Assembly: GCA_947484105.1 (NCBI GenBank) | Contig: CANKON010000078.1 | Coordinates: 1 to 6,732, forward strand | DNA length: 6,732 bases | Source of the DNA: Methylococcaceae bacterium | GTDB taxonomy: Bacteria; Pseudomonadota; Gammaproteobacteria; Methylococcales; Methylomonadaceae | Reading direction: 5' to 3' | Part shown: positions 1 through 6,489 of the stretch, piece after piece | How the letters are laid out: the number at the start of each line of letters is the position of its first letter | Position numbering within the stretch: position 1 is the first letter of the stretch | Notes under the pieces: model-generated | Seen by the model: the letters and a program-made list of their open reading frames with translations, nothing else | Database searches by the model: none | Told to the model about the DNA's origin: nothing | Program-made: the position numbers and the translations under genes

Positions 1-71
1 GCTTCGTAGGACCTACGCAGTACATCGAGCGGGAGAGGAATATCAATGACCACCACAAACCAGGTGTTTAA
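1..71. other. GC-richer edge segment, unassigned
   Basis: This stretch is about 50% G+C, while the bases that follow are strongly AT-rich, so it differs from the rest of the upstream region. It holds a perfect 13-base palindrome at 5-17 (CGTAGG, one base, CCTACG). On the + strand one frame is open from the window edge to TAA at 69-71 and another to TGA at 47-49. Neither short peptide is recognisable, and the minus strand can also be read through. It could be the tail of an upstream gene or the edge of a dispersed palindromic repeat. I cannot decide between these. Confidence 0.3.
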
Positions 72-93
72 ATAAGGTGCAAATAAAATTTCG

Positions 94-109
94 CATAATG
101 TTAATTATG
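94..109. repeat. Short inverted repeat CATAAT-GTTA-ATTATG
   Basis: The arms are perfect six-base complements around a four-base loop in AT-rich DNA upstream of nrdA. The stem has one G:C pair, so a hairpin would be weak. It has no following T-run and is not a convincing terminator. It could be a protein-binding dyad or chance in AT-rich sequence. Confidence 0.35.
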
Positions 110-118
110 TTAAATAAA

Positions 119-134
119 TAATGATTCGTCATTA
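119..134. repeat. Short inverted repeat TAATGA-TTCG-TCATTA
   Basis: The arms are perfect six-base complements around a TTCG loop, ten bases after the previous dyad. The loop is the UUCG type, but it is closed by A:U rather than the stabilising C:G. No T-run follows. It could be a weak hairpin at the end of an upstream transcript or an operator-like dyad. No function can be assigned. Confidence 0.35.
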
Positions 135-197
135 AGTGCCATGCCATAAAATTTAAAGTTGTTTATTTTCAATAAAACGAACTTCAAAAATCATGAA

Positions 198-213
198 ATC
201 CTACATCTTGTGA
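198..213. promoter_or_regulatory. NrdR-like box 1 upstream of nrdA
   Basis: The core CTACATCTTGTG (201-212) matches 10 of 12 positions of the NrdR core CWATATATWGTG, from the published consensus acaCwAtATaTwGtgt. The outer flanks match poorly. NrdR is an ATP-cone repressor that senses ATP/dATP and binds two boxes about three helical turns apart in front of ribonucleotide reductase genes. A second box with the same left half begins exactly 31 bases downstream. Position, spacing and the downstream gene all agree. The sequence does not show that this genome encodes NrdR. Confidence 0.75.
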
Positions 214-225
214 TTATTTTGAATA

Positions 226-231
226 TACAAT
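226..231 (+). promoter_or_regulatory. Possible -10 element of the nrdA promoter
   Basis: TACAAT matches the sigma-70 -10 hexamer TATAAT at five of six positions. It lies in the linker between the two NrdR-like boxes and runs into the second. Transcription would then start near 238, inside box 2, which fits repression. No good -35 hexamer is visible at the expected distance; the bases there fall inside box 1. The call is therefore weak and rests mainly on position. Confidence 0.3.
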
Positions 232-244
232 CTACATATTGCGA
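229..244. promoter_or_regulatory. NrdR-like box 2 upstream of nrdA
   Basis: The core CTACATATTGCG (232-243) matches 10 of 12 positions of the NrdR core. It shares CTACAT, and the TTG and final G of its right half, with box 1. The 31-base centre-to-centre distance leaves a 15-base linker between the 16-base boxes, which is the usual geometry for NrdR. It lies 78 bases before the nrdA start codon, so a bound repressor would sit over or near the promoter. Confidence 0.75.
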
Positions 245-322
245 TAAGCACATTTTTAACGTTAATCTCTGCATTCCGCAAAACGCCCATTACTCCCCTA
301 TTCCGCTCAAAGGTAATCCAAA

Positions 323-2563
323 ATGCTCGTAGTAAAACGAAACGGCGAACCCCAAAAAATCGCCATCGATAAAATTCACAAAGCTGTCGAATGGGCAAGT
401 CAAGATTTAGACGTGTCACTTTCTGAAATCGAAACTGGCGCACATATTCAATTCTTCGATGGCATTAAAACAGCCCAAATTCACACGGCTCTTGTTAACA
501 GTGCCGCCAGTTTAATTGACGTGGGTAAAACCGATTACGAATTTGCCGCTGCCCGTTTGTTGTTGCAACAAATTTACAAAGAAGTCACGCAAGACACGTT
601 TTATCCCGCTTTGAGTGATTATATTTCAAAAGCCATTTCGATAGAAAAAGTGAAACCTGAAATGCAATCGTTTGATTTGGAAGTATTAAATGCTGCGATT
701 GACGTTTCACGCGACAATTTGTTCAAGTATTTAGGTATGCAAACCGTTTATGACCGCTATTTATTGCGTGATAGCGATTACAAACTCATTGAAATGCCTC
801 AACATTTTTGGATGCGCGTCGCAATGGGAATCGCCTTAAACGAAACACCCGAAACGCGCACAAAATGGGCAATCGAATTTTACAACGTGCTTTCAAAGTT
901 TGAATTTATCAGTTCAACGCCAACGCTTTTCAATTCAGGCACAAAATTTTCGCAAATGTCGTCATGTTTTGTTACAACAACCGACGATTCGATTTGGGAA
1001 GAACAAGAAGGCGTAAATTTCGGCAAAGGCATTTTTGCGACCATGACCGAATGTGCGTTGTACTCAAAATTCGCAGGCGGCATAGGTACGGACTGGACGC
1101 GAGTTCGGTGCGCGGGTTCTGAAATCAAATCTACCAACGGTATCAGCTCGGGCATTATTCCCTACTTAAAAGTTTTCAACGATACCGCAGTTGGCGTAAA
1201 TCAATCGGGCAAGCGCAATGGTTCGTTCGCGGCGTATTTAGAACCTTGGCACGGTGACATTGAACGTTTCATCAATTTGAAAAAACCGAATGGTGACGAA
1301 CGTTTAAGAGCGCGTGAAATTTTCCCGTACATTTGGGCAAATGATTTGTTTATGAAGCGGGTGAAAAATCGTGAAAGTTGGTCGTTATTTTGCTCACACA
1401 AAAATCCCGAATTATGCGAAACCTACGGCGAGGAATTTGAACGTGCTTATTTCGCCGCTGAAGGTCGTGGCGACGCAGTTAAAGTTATCGACGCAATGGA
1501 ATTATGGAAAGGCATTATTACCGCGTTGGTCGAATCAGGTGCGCCGTTAATTACCTTCAAAGACGAGCACAATCGCCGCAATCCCCAAAATCACGTTGGT
1601 GTCATCCGCAGCTCAAATTTGTGCAGTGAAATCAGTTTAAACACTAGCGACGATGAATCTGCCGTTTGTAATTTAGGTTCGATTAACGTGTCAGTTTGTA
1701 ATCAAGCGGATTTTCCGCGTGTGATTCCGATTGCAATGCGAATGCTAGACAATGTAATTGATTTGAATTTCTACCCTACTGAAAAAGCACGTCGTTCTAA
1801 TTTGAAACATCGCCCTATCGGTTTGGGTTTGATGGGTTGGACGGATTACATTATTTCGCAAGGCATCGATTGGGAGTCAAACGAACATTTGCGAATGACG
1901 GATTATGTTTTTGAAGATTTTTCGTATTGGGCAATTAAATCGTCGATGGAAATTGCAAAAGAAAAAGGTCGTTACACGAGTTACGACGGTTCAAAATGGT
2001 CGCGTGGCATTTTACCGATTGATACGGCGAGAAATTTACCCAAAGAATGGCGACATTCCAGTGTATCGCAAGAAGCGTGGGAAAATTTACGTTTTGAAAT
2101 TAAACAACACGGAATGCGTAATTCAAATTGTATGGCAATCGCACCTACAGCAACGATTGCAAATATCGTCGGCACAACGCCTTGCATCGAACCGATTTAC
2201 AAGCAAGTTTTTGTGAAAGAAAATAAATCGGGTAAATTTAAAGTGGTTGATCCCGCGATGCGTCATAATCGTCCAGAATTATGCAAAACGGCATTTGAAA
2301 TTGATCAAGATTGGTTGATTAAAGCGGCGGCTGTTCGTCAAAAATATATTGATCAATCGCAATCTGTGAATTTATTTAAAAAAGCGAATGTAAAAGGCAA
2401 TGTGATTTCAGATTGGTATTTCTTGGCGTGGGAATTAGGCTTGAAATCAACCTATTATTTGAAACAGCAAATTTCTGAATTATCTTACGAAGAAGTGATT
2501 AAAAGTGAACCTGAAACGAATTTCTGTTCAATTGATAATCCTGACTGTGAATCTTGCCAGTAA
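323..2563 (+). CDS. nrdA: Ribonucleoside-diphosphate reductase class Ia, alpha (large) subunit
   Basis: This is the cytoplasmic catalytic subunit that reduces NDPs to dNDPs with a radical supplied by NrdB. The 746 residues are close to E. coli NrdA (761). An ATP-cone occupies about residues 1-90 (VVKRNG, DKIHKAVEWA, HIQFFDGIKT), so ATP/dATP control of overall activity is expected. In the barrel, C215 (SSC) and C449 (AVC) are the substrate-reducing pair, C434 in SNLCSEI is the thiyl radical site with N432 and E436, and Y711-Y712 continue the radical path. The C-terminal tail carries C742-x-x-C745 for re-reduction by thioredoxin or glutaredoxin. The ATG start is supported by AAAGGTAA at 309-316 and by the immediate match to the ATP-cone. 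The middle of the protein (TDWTRVR, KRNGSFAAYLEPWH) resembles the chlamydial-type branch as I remember it, rather than E. coli. It leads the apparent nrdA-nrdB-pyrX operon behind two NrdR-like boxes. Confidence 0.97.
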   Translation: MLVVKRNGEPQKIAIDKIHKAVEWASQDLDVSLSEIETGAHIQFFDGIKTAQIHTALVNSAASLIDVGKTDYEFAAARLLLQQIYKEVTQDTFYPALSDYISKAISIEKVKPEMQSFDLEVLNAAIDVSRDNLFKYLGMQTVYDRYLLRDSDYKLIEMPQHFWMRVAMGIALNETPETRTKWAIEFYNVLSKFEFISSTPTLFNSGTKFSQMSSCFVTTTDDSIWEEQEGVNFGKGIFATMTECALYSKFAGGIGTDWTRVRCAGSEIKSTNGISSGIIPYLKVFNDTAVGVNQSGKRNGSFAAYLEPWHGDIERFINLKKPNGDERLRAREIFPYIWANDLFMKRVKNRESWSLFCSHKNPELCETYGEEFERAYFAAEGRGDAVKVIDAMELWKGIITALVESGAPLITFKDEHNRRNPQNHVGVIRSSNLCSEISLNTSDDESAVCNLGSINVSVCNQADFPRVIPIAMRMLDNVIDLNFYPTEKARRSNLKHRPIGLGLMGWTDYIISQGIDWESNEHLRMTDYVFEDFSYWAIKSSMEIAKEKGRYTSYDGSKWSRGILPIDTARNLPKEWRHSSVSQEAWENLRFEIKQHGMRNSNCMAIAPTATIANIVGTTPCIEPIYKQVFVKENKSGKFKVVDPAMRHNRPELCKTAFEIDQDWLIKAAAVRQKYIDQSQSVNLFKKANVKGNVISDWYFLAWELGLKSTYYLKQQISELSYEEVIKSEPETNFCSIDNPDCESCQ

Positions 2564-2589
2564 CAACTAATTTTAATTTGAGAAAAAAC

Positions 2590-3591
2590 ATGAGTGAAAA
2601 ACGTTTTAGCATCAACGACAGAAAGCTAATCAACGGTCCTGTTAATAACTTGATGCAAATTCGCCCTGTCAAATACAGTTGGGCGATGCAACTTTTAGAG
2701 CAGCAACAAAATAATGCGTGGGATCAACGTGAAGTTGATTTGTCGGAAGACGCGAAACAATACGCAACGGGACTTTTGACCGAAGGCAATTTGAATTCGT
2801 ACAAAAAAGCGTTGGCATTTTTGAGTAATTTAGACGGTATTCAACTTAATAATTTGACCAAAAATATCGGCAAACACATTACGTCGCCCGAAGTTTCAAT
2901 GTGTATCACGCGCCAAGCGTGGGAAGAAGCGCAACACGTTTTGTCTTACGCGCAAATAATTGAATCAATTGGTTTTGATCCCGAAGAAATTTATTGGATG
3001 TTCGACACTGACCCTGTTTTGGCAGAAAAAAACGAATACATTACGCGCTCATCAGAAATTTTAGGAACAGGTTTTTCAGAAGAAAATTTCATTAAAGCCG
3101 TCGTGGCAAATATCGCGCTCGAAGGCATTTATTTCTTCAATGGATTTTTGACGTTTTACACCTTGGAACGTCAAGGCTTGATGAAAAATAGCGCGAAAAT
3201 GATTCAACTTATTCAACGTGACGAAGAAGTACATTTGCATTTATTTACGAATATGTGGAAAACGCTGCGTCAAGAATTGCCGCACGTTTTCACGGACAAA
3301 TTGATTGCGGAATGCCGCGAGTTAATTCACCTCGCTGCGCAACACGAAATCGCGTGGGGGAAATACATTATTCAAGATGGCGTTTTAGGTTTGACCGATA
3401 CGATTATCGAAGGTTTTATTCAAAATTTAGCCGATAAACGCCTTGAATCGATTGGTTTAGATATTTTATATGGCGTAAAAAATCCGATTACTTGGTTTGA
3501 CGATGCGAGCAAAATCAATCTCGGTGAAACCAATTTCTTTGAAGGTAAAAATGCGTCTTACGTTGCAGGTGGAAGTTTAGAATGGGATTAG
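2590..3591 (+). CDS. nrdB: Ribonucleoside-diphosphate reductase class Ia, beta (radical) subunit
   Basis: NrdB houses the dinuclear metal site and radical that activate NrdA. Counting from this ATG (333 residues; E. coli has 376), the six metal ligands fall at D82, E113, H116, E178, E212 and H215, with the same spacing as in E. coli and chlamydial R2. Y120 sits seven residues after E113, where E. coli has its radical Tyr122, so this is not a chlamydial Phe-type (class Ic) protein and not a metal-free type that lacks the carboxylates. Y324 near the C-terminus (NASYVAGG) matches E. coli Tyr356, the relay to NrdA. The ATG at 2590 is preceded by GAGA at 2580-2583 and lies 26 bases after nrdA. An in-frame TTG at 2554 would add 12 unlikely residues. 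No ferredoxin gene follows, unlike the E. coli nrdAB-yfaE arrangement. Confidence 0.95.
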   Translation: MSEKRFSINDRKLINGPVNNLMQIRPVKYSWAMQLLEQQQNNAWDQREVDLSEDAKQYATGLLTEGNLNSYKKALAFLSNLDGIQLNNLTKNIGKHITSPEVSMCITRQAWEEAQHVLSYAQIIESIGFDPEEIYWMFDTDPVLAEKNEYITRSSEILGTGFSEENFIKAVVANIALEGIYFFNGFLTFYTLERQGLMKNSAKMIQLIQRDEEVHLHLFTNMWKTLRQELPHVFTDKLIAECRELIHLAAQHEIAWGKYIIQDGVLGLTDTIIEGFIQNLADKRLESIGLDILYGVKNPITWFDDASKINLGETNFFEGKNASYVAGGSLEWD

Positions 3592-4826
3592 AAATTCAAA
3601 ATGGCAGAGTTATTGATGCGACAAACAATCTGGATTTTGTTGGCGATATTTATATTCAAGATGGCAAAATCGTTGCGTTCAATGACGCGCCTTTGAATTT
3701 TCAAGCGGATGAAACCATTGACGCAACGGGGCAAATCGTTTGCGCGGGATTTGTTGATTTAAGTGTTCGTTTGCAAAATGTCGCAAAAGAAAGTGTGGTT
3801 GCCGCAAGTGCGGGCGTAACAAGTTTTTGTGTGCAGCCCGACATTAAACCGATTATCGACACTCCCGAAGTTGTGAAGCATTTAAAAGATTCGGCGAAAT
3901 CGGCGCAGGCGCATTTCATTGGCGCGTTGACGCAAAAACTCGAAGGCAACGAATTGAGTTCAATGTTATCGTTGAAACAAGCGGGTTGCATTGCCGTCAG
4001 TAATGGGAATTTTCCTGTGAAAAATTTGCTGATTTTACGCCGCGCAATGGAATATGCGGCGAGTCATGATTTGCTGTTTGTTTATCGCCCTAATGAATTT
4101 AGTTTGAGCAACGGTGGTTGCGCTCACGAAGGCGAAATGGCGACGCGCTACGGTTTACCGAGTATTCCCGAAGCAGCCGAAACTATTGCCCTTGAGCAAT
4201 GTTTAGAACTTGTAGAATTAACAGGTTGTCGCGTGCATTTTGGACAACTTAGCTCAAAACGCGCCGTGATTAAATTGCAGCAGGCGAAAAAATACGGGTT
4301 GAATGTCACTGCCGACGTGTCAATTCACCAATTACATTTGACTGAAAATGATGTAATTCCGTTTGATAGCAATTATCACGTTGTGCCACCATTTCGTAGC
4401 CGCGAAGATTGTGAATTCTTACGCGCGGGTTTGTTAAATGGCACTATTGACGCAATTTGCAGCGATCATCAACCGCATTTGTTAGATTCAAAACTTGCTG
4501 CATTTCCTGAAACCAAAGCGGGTATTTCGTCATTAGAAACGCTTTTACCGTTGTTGTTAAAATTAGTTTCTGAAAACGTCATTGATTTAGCGCAAGGTTT
4601 AGCGTTATTGAATGCGAAACCTGCAAAAATCGTAGATTTAAAAGCAGGCTCAATTGCGATTGATTCACCCGCTGACATTTGTATTTTTGACCCGAATTTG
4701 GAATGGGAAGTGAATTCGTCAACGTGGAAATCCGAAGGAATTAACACGCCTTTTTGGGAACAAATGTTAAAAGGACGTGTAACGCATACAATTCAAGCTG
4801 GCAAAGTGATTTTTAAACGCGCTTAA
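3582..4826 (+). CDS. pyrX: Inactive dihydroorotase homologue (PyrC'/PyrX type)
   Basis: The 414 residues have the amidohydrolase layout: a small beta-domain (about 1-55), a barrel, and a C-terminal return to the beta-domain (about 355-414). It resembles, from memory, the Pseudomonas PyrC' protein, a non-catalytic dihydroorotase homologue needed for assembly or activity of aspartate transcarbamoylase. Active class I enzymes have D-x-H-x-H after the first strand; here the matching residues are D59-L-S61-V-R63, so both zinc-binding histidines are gone. R169-P-N-E stands where a further histidine motif is expected. H219 (VHFGQLS) and D295-H-Q-P-H remain, as relics or structural residues. Dihydroorotase activity is therefore unlikely. 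The ATG overlaps the end of nrdB by 10 bases and follows AGGTGGAAG at 3567-3575, which suggests translational coupling. No pyrB is in the window, which is unusual. An unrelated amidohydrolase role cannot be excluded. Confidence 0.82.
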   Translation: MGLEIQNGRVIDATNNLDFVGDIYIQDGKIVAFNDAPLNFQADETIDATGQIVCAGFVDLSVRLQNVAKESVVAASAGVTSFCVQPDIKPIIDTPEVVKHLKDSAKSAQAHFIGALTQKLEGNELSSMLSLKQAGCIAVSNGNFPVKNLLILRRAMEYAASHDLLFVYRPNEFSLSNGGCAHEGEMATRYGLPSIPEAAETIALEQCLELVELTGCRVHFGQLSSKRAVIKLQQAKKYGLNVTADVSIHQLHLTENDVIPFDSNYHVVPPFRSREDCEFLRAGLLNGTIDAICSDHQPHLLDSKLAAFPETKAGISSLETLLPLLLKLVSENVIDLAQGLALLNAKPAKIVDLKAGSIAIDSPADICIFDPNLEWEVNSSTWKSEGINTPFWEQMLKGRVTHTIQAGKVIFKRA

Positions 4827-4827
4827 A
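4812..4827. repeat. Quasi-palindrome at the convergent gene junction
   Basis: TTTAAACGCGCTTAAA pairs with itself at seven of eight symmetrical positions about a central CGCG. It contains the stop codons and last codons of both convergent genes: pyrX ends F-K-R-A and trmB ends F-K-R-V. No longer GC-rich stem or T-run is present, so I do not call it a terminator, although the symmetrical position would suit a weak bidirectional one. Confidence 0.55.
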
Positions 4828-5499
4828 CATAACATCCCAAACGCCATGTCCCAAACGAATGCCGCGCTGTTCAAATTTTGTGAGCGGTCGATAATCAGGA
4901 CGTTCACAAAAAGTCTGCGTCGGACTTAAATTTTCAAAGTTTGGCGCACGATTCAAAATTTCAAGCATCCATTCAGCATAATTTTCCCAATCGGTTGCCG
5001 TATGAAAATAACCATTTGTTGCAATTTTTCGTGCTAATAATTCCACAAAACTATCGCGTACAATGCGTCGTTTATGGTGTTTCTTTTTGTGCCAAGGATC
5101 TGGAAAAAATAAATGTAAACCCGCCAAACTCCCATTCGGTACACGTTGTTCTAAAATTTCAATCGCATCGTGGCAATAAATTCGCACATTTGTAAGCTGC
5201 ATTTCGTCAATTTTCATCAACAAATGCCCAACGCCAGGACGATGCACTTCGATACCGAGGTAATTTTTATCGGGATTTTCAGCCGCCATTTTTGCCAAAC
5301 TGTCGCCATTTCCGAACCCAATTTCGACAATCAGCGGCGCATCATTGCCAAAAATTTCGGCAAAATTCACGTTAACTTTTGGGTCAAGACAAAAACGTTC
5401 CCAATGATTTTCTAATGCGAAATTTTGTCCTGGGGTGACGCGCCCTTTGCGACGTACAAAACTTTTAATACGTTCAGGGTCAATATATTCAACTGTCAT
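4813..5499 (-). CDS. trmB: tRNA (guanine-N7-)-methyltransferase
   Basis: TrmB transfers a methyl group from S-adenosylmethionine to N7 of G46 in the variable loop of tRNAs, in the cytoplasm. The 228 residues are close to the usual length (E. coli 239). The SAM-binding loop is EIGFGNG at 59-65, followed by GIEVHRPGVG at 82-91. The family's FPDPWHKKKHHKRR block is at 132-145, with the basic run expected for tRNA contact, then TDWENYAEWM at 169-178 and the signature RPLTKFEQRG at 204-213. It is last in the apparent lipB-lipA-trmB unit, 30 bases after lipA. Its stop overlaps the converging pyrX by 14 bases. The ATG fits the family's N-terminus, but no Shine-Dalgarno sequence precedes it. Confidence 0.96.
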   Translation of the reverse strand: MTVEYIDPERIKSFVRRKGRVTPGQNFALENHWERFCLDPKVNVNFAEIFGNDAPLIVEIGFGNGDSLAKMAAENPDKNYLGIEVHRPGVGHLLMKIDEMQLTNVRIYCHDAIEILEQRVPNGSLAGLHLFFPDPWHKKKHHKRRIVRDSFVELLARKIATNGYFHTATDWENYAEWMLEILNRAPNFENLSPTQTFCERPDYRPLTKFEQRGIRLGHGVWDVMFKRV

Positions 5500-5529
5500 A
5501 AAAATAAAATAAAAATGTGAAAAATAAGA
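5500..5529 (-). other. Pyrimidine-rich lipA-trmB spacer without a Shine-Dalgarno
   Basis: The 30-base gap contains only three G:C pairs and reads as U-rich RNA on the coding strand (runs of T with isolated A and C). No purine-rich ribosome site occurs before the trmB ATG. Translation may rely on reinitiation from lipA or on an unstructured U-rich leader. No hairpin precedes the T-runs, so an intrinsic terminator is not supported. Confidence 0.5.
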
Positions 5530-6489
5530 TTAAACAACGGCTTTCGCTTGCAAATCCGCGTGATAAGAAGAACGAACTAACGGCGCACTGGCAACTTGTT
5601 TGAATCCTAGTGATTTTGCAATGTCAGCGTAACGGTCAAATTGTTCGGGAGTGACGTATTCTTCAACTGCTAAATGTGCCTTGCTGGGTTGTAAATACTG
5701 CCCTAACGTCAACATCGAACAACCCACAGCAAGCAAATCTTTCATCACTTGCACCACTTCATTTTCAGTTTCACCAATGCCAAGCATCAAACCTGATTTT
5801 GTTGGGATTTCAGGTTTAACGTCATGAAACTGACGGAACAATTCCAACGAACCGTCATAATCTGCACCAGGTCGGGCTTTCGCGTACAAACGCGGCACGG
5901 TTTCCATGTTGTGGTTAAAAACGTCACAAGGTTGGGCGGCGAGAATTTCAACTGCTTTTTCCATTCGACCACGAAAATCTGGCACGAGAATTTCAATTTT
6001 TGTGCTGGGTGTTTGTTGGCGAATTTCTTGGATGCAATCTGCAAAATGCCCCGCGCCACCATCACGCAAATCATCTCGATTCACCGACGTAATCACCACA
6101 TATTTCAACGCCATTTTCTGTACCGCTTCGGCAAGTTGACGCGGTTCATTTTCATCGAGTGGCTTTGGTTTTCCGTGTGCCACATCACAAAACGGACAGC
6201 GGCGTGTACACAAATCGCCCATAATCATAAAAGTGGCTGTACCGTGTTTGAAACATTCTGCCAGATTTGGACACGCTGCTTCTTCGCAAACGGTGTGCAA
6301 CTTACTTTCACGCAAAAGCTGTTTGATTTTTGCGGTTTCTTGTCCTGACGGTAATTTAATGCGTATCCATTCAGGTTTGCGAAGCGTGGTTTCTTTTTGT
6401 TCAACTTTGATGGGAATCCGCGCCAATTTTTCACTGTTACGTTGATGCGTTTCGGGTGTGGCGCGGGATGGAGCTTGATAATCAGTCAT
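5530..6489 (-). CDS. lipA: Lipoyl synthase (radical SAM)
   Basis: LipA inserts two sulfur atoms at C6 and C8 of octanoyl groups bound to lipoyl domains of pyruvate and 2-oxoglutarate dehydrogenases and the glycine cleavage H protein. The 319 residues match E. coli (321). The auxiliary iron-sulfur cluster, which donates the sulfur, is bound by C68, C73 and C79 ([12 protein letters not shown]) together with the serine of R306-S-S-Y309 near the C-terminus. The radical SAM cluster is bound by C94-x3-C98-x2-C101 (CTRRCPFC). [14 protein letters not shown] (135-148) and [12 protein letters not shown] (191-202) are typical family blocks. The first 40 residues are a variable polar extension. The start codon overlaps the end of lipB by eight bases (ATGACTGA), which implies coupled translation; no clear Shine-Dalgarno is visible. 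Octanoyl-protein from LipB is its substrate. Confidence 0.98.
   Translation of the reverse strand: MTDYQAPSRATPETHQRNSEKLARIPIKVEQKETTLRKPEWIRIKLPSGQETAKIKQLLRESKLHTVCEEAACPNLAECFKHGTATFMIMGDLCTRRCPFCDVAHGKPKPLDENEPRQLAEAVQKMALKYVVITSVNRDDLRDGGAGHFADCIQEIRQQTPSTKIEILVPDFRGRMEKAVEILAAQPCDVFNHNMETVPRLYAKARPGADYDGSLELFRQFHDVKPEIPTKSGLMLGIGETENEVVQVMKDLLAVGCSMLTLGQYLQPSKAHLAVEEYVTPEQFDRYADIAKSLGFKQVASAPLVRSSYHADLQAKAVV

Noticed and set aside
201..443. 80-codon open frame on the - strand running from nrdA into its upstream region
   Set aside because: It crosses the NrdR boxes and the nrdA start and its peptide is not recognisable. Conserved operator and coding signals explain the region better.
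880..1401. Two open frames on the - strand inside nrdA
   Set aside because: Both are antisense to conserved nrdA sequence, have no ribosome site or recognisable motifs, and are short.
2554..2589. Upstream TTG start for nrdB overlapping the end of nrdA
   Set aside because: It adds 12 residues (MPVTTNFNLRKN) without family support. The ATG at 2590 has a ribosome site and a plausible N-terminus.
2833..2941. NrdB as a metal-free or Phe-type (class Ic) radical subunit
   Set aside because: All six metal ligands and a tyrosine at the radical position are present, at canonical spacing.
4800..4840. Intrinsic bidirectional terminator between pyrX and trmB
   Set aside because: There is symmetry but no stable GC stem followed by a T-run; the stop codons themselves lie inside the symmetry.
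5824..6348. Open frame of 174 codons on the + strand
   Set aside because: It lies entirely antisense to lipA, whose motifs are unambiguous. The cysteine- and histidine-rich translation looks like an antisense shadow and has no recognisable domain.
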